Origin: an uncultured Lachnospiraceae bacterium
GTDB taxonomy: Bacteria; Bacillota; Clostridia; Lachnospirales; Lachnospiraceae
Assembly: GCA_902803635.1 (NCBI GenBank)
Contig: CADCQU010000357.1
Coordinates: 1-5,174 of the forward strand
DNA: 5,174 nucleotides
Direction: 5' to 3'
This document shows positions 1 through 5,055 of the stretch, piece by piece (the stretch's first letter is position 1; every line of letters begins with the position of its first letter). Under the pieces are notes generated by a model. The model was not told where the DNA came from, did no database searches, and saw only the letters and a list, made by a program, of their open reading frames with translations. The translations under genes were made by a program, and so were the position numbers.

Positions 1-318
1 AAGCCCACCAAGGCCCCCGAGCCGACAAAGGCTCCGACGCCAACGGTAACCCCGACCTTAAAGCCGGAGGAGGATGTGCTCCTGCCCGAGACGGAATCGA
101 TTCCGGTTCCGGGGCTTGATTCCGTGATTAGTCCTGCCCCGAGCGAGGTGGACCTTGGACCGGGAAGCACCGACGTGGATTTTGATCCAAATGACCCGGA
201 TGTGGACTATGGCCCGCAGAATCCCGGCGATGTGGACTTTGGCCCGAACGGCAAAGATGTGGACTTCGGTCCCAACGAGCCCGATGATATCGATTTCGGT
301 CCGACAAATATATTTTAA
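1..318 (+). CDS. C-terminal part of a repeat-bearing, probably extracytoplasmic protein (5' end outside window)
   Basis: The frame is open from base 1 to the TAA at 316-318, giving 105 visible residues; the start lies outside the window. The first ~22 residues are a low-complexity linker rich in Lys, Pro and Thr (PTKAPEPTKAPTPT type). After a short spacer (about residues 23-47) come six acidic repeats of roughly nine residues with the core D-V-D-F-G-P (variants VDLGP, DVDFDP, DVDYGP, DIDFGP), and the protein ends TNIF. Such Pro/Thr linkers usually join domains of exported or membrane-anchored proteins in clostridia, so a location outside the membrane is likely but inferred. The regularly spaced Asp pairs could bind divalent cations, as in other Asp-rich repeats; this is speculation. 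No sortase motif or membrane anchor is visible at the C-terminus. The function of the missing N-terminal part cannot be told from here. An internal GTG at 76 is in frame but has no reason to be the start. Confidence 0.75.
   Translation, partial: KPTKAPEPTKAPTPTVTPTLKPEEDVLLPETESIPVPGLDSVISPAPSEVDLGPGSTDVDFDPNDPDVDYGPQNPGDVDFGPNGKDVDFGPNEPDDIDFGPTNIF
145..303 (+). repeat. Tandem ~27-bp coding repeat (DVDFGP units)
   Basis: Six degenerate units of 27-30 bases encode the core D-[VI]-D-[LFY]-[GD]-P followed by a 3-4 residue spacer (GST, NDP, QNPG, NGK, NEP). The fourth and fifth units are nearly identical at DNA level (GATGTGGACTT then GGCCCGAACGG against GATGTGGACTTC then GGTCCCAACGAG), which suggests recent unit duplication. 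The repeat stays in frame throughout and runs almost to the stop codon. Confidence 0.85.
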
Positions 319-379
319 CAATATACCTTTGGAGGATTCCTTGTCCTTCAAAAGTTATTGTTCAGCTTCCTCAGCTTTT

Positions 380-497
380 TCATCCTGAGGAGCGCGTCCT
401 TCGGACAAGCCTGAATCGAATCGCCTACGGCGATGAGGGGAGGTAATGCTGCGAAGAATCCCATCAATCTTTTTCGAGAATATTGATGGGATTCTTT
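380..497 (+). repeat. Dispersed structured intergenic repeat, copy A
   Basis: The first 57 bases (380-436) match 5056-5112 in the same orientation with 4 mismatches by hand alignment. After a 2-base length difference the match resumes at CGAAGAATCC (452-461 against 5130-5139). The element contains mini-hairpin GTCC-TTC-GGAC (396-406), mini-hairpin TCGCC-TAC-GGCGA (421-433, extendable by the A420-T434 pair) and a long 3' hairpin (454-496). The wording CATYCTGAGGAGCGC...GAAGAATCC resembles dispersed intergenic repeats that I recall from many bacterial genomes, which are often mis-annotated as small ORFs. It lies 61 bases after the stop of the upstream gene and carries no convincing ORF. Confidence 0.8.
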
Positions 498-503
498 GCT
501 TTT
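454..503 (+). terminator. Perfect 15-bp hairpin at the 3' end of repeat copy A, terminator-like
   Basis: Arms 454-468 (AAGAATCCCATCAAT) and 482-496 (ATTGATGGGATTCTT) are perfectly complementary around a 13-base loop. The tail TGCTTTT is only moderately T-rich. It is the first strong hairpin after the stop at 318 and could end the upstream transcript. However, it is part of the dispersed repeat, so termination may be incidental. A smaller hairpin (CCTCAG 369-374 with CTGAGG 385-390) overlaps the 5' edge of the repeat. Confidence 0.5.
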
Positions 504-694
504 ACCTGCTACTTTATCAATGTTTTCAAGAAGCCAAGATCGCTTCTTGAGAGGCCTTGTATGCCAGGGCAAGAGGTTATGGCGCAGGAGACCCTTGGGT
601 TCTGTTCTGAAAACAACGGCAAGAGAAGGGTCCTGTCGGATCTTATGCACTTTGAAGGTGATTCTTGTATTTGACAATGATTTTAAGCCTTTAT
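504..694 (+). other. Non-coding leader upstream of the FNT gene with inverted repeats; no assignable RNA family
   Basis: No convincing gene lies here; short ORFs on both strands lack ribosome sites and show no recognisable protein features. Two inverted repeats are visible. One is TCAAGAAGC (526-534) with GCTTCTTGA (542-550), a perfect 9-bp stem with a 7-base loop that extends by A-T and G-T pairs. The other is GACCCTT (590-596) with AAGGGTC (626-632), a 7-bp stem around 29 bases. Neither is followed by a T-tract. I tried to match T-box, THF and c-di-GMP riboswitch cores and found none. A TTGACA at 671-676 looks like a -35 box, but no -10 box stands at a usable distance before the ribosome site. 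The region may be the 5' UTR of the channel gene or remnants of mobile sequence. Confidence 0.4.
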
Positions 695-705
695 AAGGAG
701 GAAAT

Positions 706-1512
706 ATGTACACGCCAGCAGAAATTGCAAATCGCTATGCGGAGGTTGGAGCCGCGAAGACGAAGCTTTCCATCGCGAAAATGCTGATCCTCGGTATTTT
801 TGCGGGCATTTTCATCGCCCTCGGCGCGGTGGGGAGCCAGGTGGTGGCCGTCGGCCTCGACAAGGCCCTGGGCCGGTTCCTCGGAGCCCTCGTCTTCCCG
901 GTCGGCCTCATGATGGTCCTCGTGGCCGGCGCGGAGCTCTTCACCGGCAACAACCTCATTTTTCTTTCGGTTCTAAGCCGCAAGGCCACATTTGCCGGCA
1001 TGCTCCGCAACTGGTTCTTCGTCTACATCGGGAATTTCATCGGCAGCCTTTTGGTGGCATTTGTCCTGCCTGCCTGCCACGGCTTTTCCATGTATGACGG
1101 GACGGCCGAGCTCAAAGGGAAGCTTGCGGAGACGGTGGTTTCCACGGCAAATGCCAAGGCCGGGTTGTCGTTTGGCGATGCCTTTTTGCGGGGCATCCTC
1201 TGCAACTTCCTCGTCTGCATCGCGGTCTGGGTCTCCTTCGCCGCGAAGGACCTTGCCGGGAAGATTCTGGGCCTGGTCCTGCCCATCATGCTCTTTGTTC
1301 TGAGCGGGTACGAGCACAGCGTGGCCAACATGTATTTCGTCCCCGCCGGCATTTTCACCGCCCAGTTTTACGGTCTTTCGGCAAATGCCCCCACCTGGGG
1401 TGCCTTCCTCCTCGGCAACCTCCTCCCCGTCACCCTTGGCAACATCGTCGGCGGATGCCTTCTCGTTGCCGGCGGCTACTACCTTGTCTACATCCACGGT
1501 ACTGACAAATAA
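706..1512 (+). CDS. Formate/nitrite transporter (FNT) family channel
   Basis: This 268-residue membrane protein fits the FNT family (FocA, NirC), which forms pentamers in the cytoplasmic membrane and moves formate, nitrite or other small monovalent anions. Visible landmarks: the first helix region LGIFAGIFIALG (residues 29-40); the omega-loop motif GAELFTGNN (75-83), whose Thr80 matches the gating threonine of FocA; W-FFVYIGNFIGSLLVA (103-118); the segment NFLVCIAVWVSF (167-178); SGYEHSVANMY (200-210), where His204 corresponds to the central pore histidine; and the C-terminal NLLPVTLGNIVGG (238-250). Six membrane helices and the length agree with the family. The ATG at 706 follows AAGGAGG (695-701) by 4 bases. 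The substrate cannot be fixed from sequence: no pyruvate formate-lyase or nitrite reductase gene is adjacent. Formate is most plausible for a fermentative anaerobe (inference). The gene appears monocistronic, with a hairpin after its stop. Confidence 0.93.
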   Translation: MYTPAEIANRYAEVGAAKTKLSIAKMLILGIFAGIFIALGAVGSQVVAVGLDKALGRFLGALVFPVGLMMVLVAGAELFTGNNLIFLSVLSRKATFAGMLRNWFFVYIGNFIGSLLVAFVLPACHGFSMYDGTAELKGKLAETVVSTANAKAGLSFGDAFLRGILCNFLVCIAVWVSFAAKDLAGKILGLVLPIMLFVLSGYEHSVANMYFVPAGIFTAQFYGLSANAPTWGAFLLGNLLPVTLGNIVGGCLLVAGGYYLVYIHGTDK

Positions 1513-1528
1513 AATAGTTTCTGCAAAA

Positions 1529-1560
1529 AAAGCGATGCCGGGTTTTTACGGTGTCGCTTT
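1529..1560 (+). terminator. 12-bp hairpin after the FNT gene
   Basis: The arm AAAGCGATGCCG (1529-1540) pairs with CGGTGTCGCTTT (1549-1560) around an 8-base loop; ten pairs are Watson-Crick and two are G-U. It starts 16 bases after the FNT stop. On the plus strand the T-tract after the stem is short (TTT is within the stem, then GTGCT), so forward termination may be weak. On the minus strand the stem runs into seven Ts (complement of 1525-1531). The 3' arm directly adjoins the promoter of the next gene. Confidence 0.6.
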
Positions 1561-1561
1561 G

Positions 1562-1570
1562 TGCTACAAT
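1562..1570 (+). promoter_or_regulatory. Extended -10 promoter for the ABC exporter operon
   Basis: TG-C-TACAAT at 1562-1570 is an extended -10 element: TG, one base, then TACAAT, five of six matches to TATAAT. Any -35 box would fall inside the hairpin loop (around 1542-1548, T-rich) and is weak. A start near 1577 would give a leader of about 47 bases before the ATG at 1624. No operator is apparent. Confidence 0.5.
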
Positions 1571-1623
1571 GTCGAAAAGCGGTTTGCATTTGCCGTATCG
1601 AACGGATGCGGAAAGGGGGAAGT

Positions 1624-3393
1624 ATGCAGGAGAATGCGCGGACGTACAAGACCTCGGTGCTTTTGAGGCGGTTCTGGCCGTACCTGGCGAAGTATTGGAA
1701 ATTGATGCTGAACGACCTTTTCATGGCGGGGCTCACGACGATCTGCGACATCGTCCTGCCGATGATCATGCGGCAGCTCACGAACTCCGCGCTCGGCTAC
1801 ACGGCCCCGCTCACGGTGCACTCGGTGCTGTTCATGGCGGGGGTCTACATCGTTCTTCGGCTTATCGACGGCGGGGCGAGCTTCTATATGCAGGCCCAGG
1901 GCCATATCATGGGAGTCTATATCGAGACGGATATGCGAAGAGACGCCTTCGCGCATTTGCTGCGGCTCTCGGACTCCTACTATGCGAATACCAAGATAGG
2001 CCAGCTCATGGGCCGGATTACCAACGACCTCTTCGACGTGACGGAATTTGCCCACCACTGTCCGGAGGAATTTTTTATCGCGGGAATCAAGATTATCGTC
2101 TCCTTCGCGATTCTGTGTACCTTTAACGTGCCGCTTACGCTCATCGTCTTCGCCTGCGTCCCGCTCATGATGGTGGTCTCCGTAAAGATCAACCACCGTC
2201 TCCGCGCGGCCTTCAAGCGGCAGCGCCACCAGGTTGGCGAGCTCAACGCGGCCATCGAGGACAGCCTCCTCGGACAGCGCGTGGTCAAGGCATTTGCCGG
2301 GGAGGCCGAGGAGAAGCGGAAATTCGAGGAGGGGAACATCACCTTCCAGAATATCAAGAAGAAGACCTACTATTTCATGGCGGCCTTCGGCACCTCGACG
2401 CGCCTCTTTGACGGCCTCATGTACACGGTCGTCATCCTTGCAGGCGGGCTTTTTCTCACGCAGGGCTATATCAATGCAGGCGACCTCGTGGCGTATATGC
2501 TCTATGTATCGACGCTCATCGCCACCATCCGCCGGATCGTCGAATTTGCCGAGCAGTTCCAGCGGGGCATGACCGGCATCGAGCGATTTGTCGAGATTAT
2601 GGACACACCGGTGGACATCGAGGACGCGCCTGACGCGAAGCCCCTCGTGGTGACAAATGGCGAGATCCGTTTCGAGGACGTTTCCTTTGAGTATCCGGAT
2701 GACCACAACGAGGTGCTACGGCATTTGAATCTTGTCATTCACGCCGGCGAGAGCGTCGGCCTCGCGGGGCCCTCGGGCGGTGGCAAGACGACCCTCTGCA
2801 GCCTTATCCCGCGGTTCTATGAGCCGACGGAAGGCCGGATCCTCATCGACGGGCAGGACATTTCGAAGGTGACGCTGGAGAGCCTCCGAAACGCGGTGGG
2901 AATCGTGCAGCAGGACGTCTACCTCTTTAGCGGGACGGTGCGGGCGAATATCGCCTACGGGAAGCCAAATGCGACGGACGAGGAGGTGCAGAGGGCGGCG
3001 GTCCTTGCGGGCGCGGACGAGTTCATCCGTGATTTGCCAAATGGCTACGACAGCTATATTGGCGAGCGTGGCGTGAAGCTTTCCGGCGGCCAGAAACAGA
3101 GGATATCGATCGCGCGTGTTTTCCTGAAAAATCCGAAAATACTTTTGCTCGATGAGGCGACCTCGGCCCTCGATAATGAGAGCGAGATTCTGGTCGGGAA
3201 GAGCCTTATGCGGCTGGCGAAGGGGCGGACCACGCTCACCATCGCGCACCGCCTCACCACAATCAAAAATGCGGACCGGATTCTGGTGCTCGAAAAGGAC
3301 GGGATTACGGAGGAGGGCAGCCACGAGGAGCTATTAAATAGGAAGGGAATCTACTGGCGGCTCTGGAACGGACTGGAAGAGGAGGATCTGTGA
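1624..3393 (+). CDS. ABC exporter half-transporter (fused membrane and ATPase domains, MsbA/BmrA/LmrA type)
   Basis: The 589-residue product has the standard length and order of a type IV ABC exporter half-transporter, which works as a dimer in the cytoplasmic membrane and expels lipids, drugs or peptides using ATP. The membrane domain covers about residues 25-315, with hydrophobic helices near 28-49, 64-84, 149-167, 170-188, 252-280 and 286-306. The ATPase domain then shows A-loop Tyr357, Walker A GPSGGGKTT (382-390, Lys388), Q-loop VQQD (Gln430), signature LSGGQ (486-490), Walker B ILLLDE (506-511, catalytic Glu511), D-loop SALD (514-517) and H-loop His542. All catalytic residues are present, so the ATPase should be active. 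The ATG at 1624 follows AAGGGGGA (about 1613-1620). In-frame GTG 1561 and ATG 1606 would add 21 or 6 residues but lack a ribosome site, and 1561 overlaps the promoter. No second ABC half-gene is in the window, so a homodimer is likely. No N-terminal peptidase domain is present, which argues against a bacteriocin-processing exporter. Substrate unknown. Confidence 0.95.
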   Translation: MQENARTYKTSVLLRRFWPYLAKYWKLMLNDLFMAGLTTICDIVLPMIMRQLTNSALGYTAPLTVHSVLFMAGVYIVLRLIDGGASFYMQAQGHIMGVYIETDMRRDAFAHLLRLSDSYYANTKIGQLMGRITNDLFDVTEFAHHCPEEFFIAGIKIIVSFAILCTFNVPLTLIVFACVPLMMVVSVKINHRLRAAFKRQRHQVGELNAAIEDSLLGQRVVKAFAGEAEEKRKFEEGNITFQNIKKKTYYFMAAFGTSTRLFDGLMYTVVILAGGLFLTQGYINAGDLVAYMLYVSTLIATIRRIVEFAEQFQRGMTGIERFVEIMDTPVDIEDAPDAKPLVVTNGEIRFEDVSFEYPDDHNEVLRHLNLVIHAGESVGLAGPSGGGKTTLCSLIPRFYEPTEGRILIDGQDISKVTLESLRNAVGIVQQDVYLFSGTVRANIAYGKPNATDEEVQRAAVLAGADEFIRDLPNGYDSYIGERGVKLSGGQKQRISIARVFLKNPKILLLDEATSALDNESEILVGKSLMRLAKGRTTLTIAHRLTTIKNADRILVLEKDGITEEGSHEELLNRKGIYWRLWNGLEEEDL

Positions 3394-3394
3394 G

Positions 3395-3601
3395 ATGAAC
3401 CTGCACTGGGAGGATGGATTTTCGATTAAGGTGGAAACCATGGGGGACGAGGTGGTGATCTCCGCAAATCGCGAGGGGCTGCTTTCCCTTGCAAATCACC
3501 TTCGCGGCCTTGCGGAGGAGGAGCCGGGAACCCATTTACATCTCGATGCGTACAACTCGCTGGAGGACGGGTCGAAGGAGTTGGTGCTGGTGAAAATCTG
3601 A
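3395..3601 (+). CDS. Small Imm32-like protein (predicted immunity-protein family)
   Basis: This 68-residue acidic protein carries two blocks that I associate with the Imm32 family: VVISANREGLLSLANHL (20-36) and HLHLDAYNSLEDGS (47-60), followed by a terminal ELVLVKI strand. The likely fold is alpha+beta with no membrane segment or signal peptide, so it is cytoplasmic. Imm32 was predicted as an immunity protein from polymorphic toxin loci; many members are orphans and their biochemistry is largely unknown. Its ATG lies one base after the exporter stop, and a GGAGG at 3381-3385 inside the end of the exporter gene serves as ribosome site, so translation is probably coupled. The next gene starts 11 bases later. 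No toxin gene is visible. The coding call is firm from spacing and conservation-like motifs; the family name comes from memory and is less certain. Confidence 0.75.
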   Translation: MNLHWEDGFSIKVETMGDEVVISANREGLLSLANHLRGLAEEEPGTHLHLDAYNSLEDGSKELVLVKI

Positions 3602-3612
3602 GGAGGATTTGC

Positions 3613-4257
3613 ATGAACAGACGGAATTTTCAGAAGGAGATGGAGGACGTGATTTCGGCAAATGCAAGGGCGGGGCGCATTCCCCGCCTTCTTTTGCACA
3701 GCTGCTGTGCACCGTGCAGCTCGTATTCCCTGGAAATGCTGACGGAGCATTTTCTGGTGACGGATTTCTACTATAATCCGAACATTACCCGGCGGGAGGA
3801 GTACGAGAAGAGGGAGGAGGAGCTTGCGCGGCTCATCGCCGCCCAGCCCCACCGGCATCCCGTGACGTTCCTACGTGGAAAGTATGATCCGGAGAGCTTT
3901 TTTGCGCTTGCGAAGGGTCTGGAAAGCTGCCCGGAGGGCGGCGAGCGGTGCTTTCGCTGTTACGAGCTGCGGCTTCGGGAGGCCGCCAAGGTCGCGGCGG
4001 AGGGGGCATTTGACTATTTTACAACCACGCTCACCATCAGCCCCTTCAAAAATGCGCAGAGGCTCAACGAGATCGGGGAACGCCTGGCGGCGGAATTTGC
4101 CGTGGCCTGGCTCCCCACCGACCTCAAGAAAAAAGGCGGCTACCAGCGCTCCATCGAGCTTTCCAGAGACTACGACCTCTACCGCCAGGACTACTGCGGC
4201 TGCATTTATTCCGAAGCCGAGGCGCGGCGAAGGAGGGAGGAACGGATGGAGAAATAA
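3613..4257 (+). CDS. queH: Epoxyqueuosine reductase QueH (DUF208 family)
   Basis: The 214-residue product carries the QueH pattern throughout: LLLHSCCAPCSS (26-37, Cys31, Cys32, Cys35), FYYNPNI (52-58), CxxCYELRLREAA (113-125, with Cys106 nearby), FDYFTTTLTISPFKN (133-147), DLKKKGGYQRSIELS (170-184) and LYRQDYCGCIYS (189-200, Cys195, Cys197). QueH performs the last step of queuosine synthesis, reducing epoxyqueuosine to queuosine in the wobble position of GUN-anticodon tRNAs. It replaces the cobalamin-dependent QueG in many anaerobes. The family binds a [4Fe-4S] cluster and an additional iron through conserved cysteines, consistent with those seen. The ATG is preceded by AGGAGG (3601-3606), which overlaps the TGA of the small upstream gene; spacing is 6 bases. 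It is the last gene of the exporter operon; the link to an exporter is probably only transcriptional. The C-terminal tail (EAEARRRREERMEK) is strongly charged. Confidence 0.95.
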   Translation: MNRRNFQKEMEDVISANARAGRIPRLLLHSCCAPCSSYSLEMLTEHFLVTDFYYNPNITRREEYEKREEELARLIAAQPHRHPVTFLRGKYDPESFFALAKGLESCPEGGERCFRCYELRLREAAKVAAEGAFDYFTTTLTISPFKNAQRLNEIGERLAAEFAVAWLPTDLKKKGGYQRSIELSRDYDLYRQDYCGCIYSEAEARRRREERMEK

Positions 4258-4308
4258 GAAAAGCAAGAGAAAAATCGAAAATATTTTCGACTTTTCTCTT
4301 GCTTTTTT
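4257..4308 (+). terminator. Long near-perfect inverted repeat, bidirectional terminator between convergent genes
   Basis: AAAAGCAAGAGAAAA (4259-4273) is complementary to TTTTCTCTTGCTTTT (4292-4306). Inside lies the 16-base perfect palindrome TCGAAAATATTTTCGA (4275-4290). Only the 4274/4291 position is unpaired, and the stem extends by G4258-T4307 and A4257-T4308. Plus-strand transcripts end in a run of six Ts (4303-4308) and minus-strand transcripts meet TTTTCTTATTT, so it suits both queH and the convergent acetyltransferase gene. It overlaps the last base of the queH stop codon. The stem is A/T-rich but very long. Confidence 0.85.
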
Positions 4309-4365
4309 GGAAAGAAGGGAGTATATTAAAAAGAAAGAACACATGTTTGGATTTTTTGCGATAGC

Positions 4366-4986
4366 TTATTGCTTGCAAATTTCTGTCCAGGCTTCATCAT
4401 CAATCTCCTGCTTCCGAAAATATAGGCGACGGTCGGCTTCGGTGATGGGGCGGATGACGCGGCAGGGATTGCCGGCGGCCACGACCCAGTCGGGGATGTC
4501 GCGGGTCACGACGCTTCCGGCCCCGATGACGGTGTTGCTGCCGATGTGAACACCCGGGCAGATGACGGTGTTCCCGCCAATCCAGACGTTGTCGCCGATG
4601 GTCACCTCGATGCCATATTCGTAGAGCGTGTTGCGGGTGTCCGGGTGCACCGGATGGCCGGCCGTGTAGATGGCTACGTTAGGCGCGAGCTGGCAGTTGT
4701 CCCCGATGCGGACCTTTGCCACGTCGATGATGGTGCAGTTGTAATTTGCAAAGAAATTCTTGCCGACTTCGATCTTGGTCCCGTAGTCGCAGTAGAAGGG
4801 CGGGTTGATAAAGGCATTTTCCGATTTTCCGAGGAGCTCTTTGACAATGTCCTTGAGGGTATCGAAATCGGAGCGGTCCGCCGTGTTCAGCGCCTGAGTC
4901 AGGCGGCGGGCCCGTTTCTGCTCCTCAAAGACGGCATCGTCGGAAATGTAGACCAGACCGCGGTCGCGGCGTTCGAGGTTGTTCAT
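4366..4986 (-). CDS. Maltose/galactoside-type O-acetyltransferase (Maa/LacA/NodL family, hexapeptide repeat)
   Basis: The 206-residue product matches the acetyl-CoA-dependent sugar O-acetyltransferases. The N-terminal ~60 residues (KRARRLTQALN at 24-34) form the helical cap seen in Maa and LacA. From about residue 70 the left-handed beta-helix begins, with hexapeptide-type turns (GTKIEVG, KVRIGDNCQLAPNV, VTIGDNVWIGGNTVICPGVHIGSNTVIGAG read piecewise). The loop YTAGHPVHPDTR (107-118) holds His111, equivalent to the catalytic histidine of LacA and Maa. The C-terminal GAGSVVTRDIPDW...AGNPCRVIR pattern is typical. Such enzymes act in the cytoplasm as trimers on sugars or glycosides, probably for detoxification; the exact acceptor is not predictable. 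The ATG (complement of 4984-4986) follows AAGGAGG (complement of 4993-4999) by 6 bases. It converges on queH, with a shared terminator between them, and has its own promoter. Confidence 0.93.
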   Translation of the reverse strand: MNNLERRDRGLVYISDDAVFEEQKRARRLTQALNTADRSDFDTLKDIVKELLGKSENAFINPPFYCDYGTKIEVGKNFFANYNCTIIDVAKVRIGDNCQLAPNVAIYTAGHPVHPDTRNTLYEYGIEVTIGDNVWIGGNTVICPGVHIGSNTVIGAGSVVTRDIPDWVVAAGNPCRVIRPITEADRRLYFRKQEIDDEAWTEICKQ

Positions 4987-5007
4987 GGGAGGCCTCCTTA
5001 CTAAATA

Positions 5008-5024
5008 ATTATACGATTATTATA
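5008..5024 (-). promoter_or_regulatory. Two TATAAT -10 boxes upstream of the acetyltransferase gene
   Basis: Read on the minus strand, perfect TATAAT occurs at 5024-5019 and again at 5013-5008. The surrounding 5000-5037 is strikingly A/T-rich in a GC-rich window. No good -35 box stands 16-18 bases upstream of either (TGAATA at 5037-5032 is the best for the downstream one). A start from the proximal box would leave a leader of only about 15 bases before the ATG, with the ribosome site included. Confidence 0.5.
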
Positions 5025-5055
5025 GTTACTCTATTCAGATGACCATCCTTTTCTG

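Noticed and set aside
58..351. 97-residue minus-strand frame antisense to the acidic repeats
   Set aside because: Its periodic IHV/VHI pattern is only the mirror image of the coding repeat on the plus strand.
483..696. Two overlapping 63- and 66-residue plus-strand open frames upstream of the FNT gene
   Set aside because: No ribosome site, low-complexity Arg/Leu/Ser-rich translations without recognisable motifs, and start codons inside the repeat hairpin.
671..697. TTGACA with TATAAG as a promoter for the FNT gene
   Set aside because: The spacing is only about 15 bases and the -10 candidate overlaps the ribosome site, which would give an almost leaderless transcript lacking that site.
348..713. 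121-residue minus-strand open frame across the repeat and FNT leader
   Set aside because: It runs antisense through repeat copy A, has no ribosome site at its start, overlaps the FNT start codon and resembles the spurious ORFs often called from this kind of repeat.
1564..2706. 380-residue minus-strand open frame within the ABC exporter gene
   Set aside because: Long antisense frames are expected opposite GC-rich genes; the plus-strand frame has all ABC motifs, while this one is His/Arg/Glu-rich without any domain signal.
2946..2958. Possible third copy of the repeat (TCGCCTACGG) inside the exporter gene
   Set aside because: Only ten bases match, they encode conserved residues of the ATPase domain (IAYG), and the rest of the element is absent.
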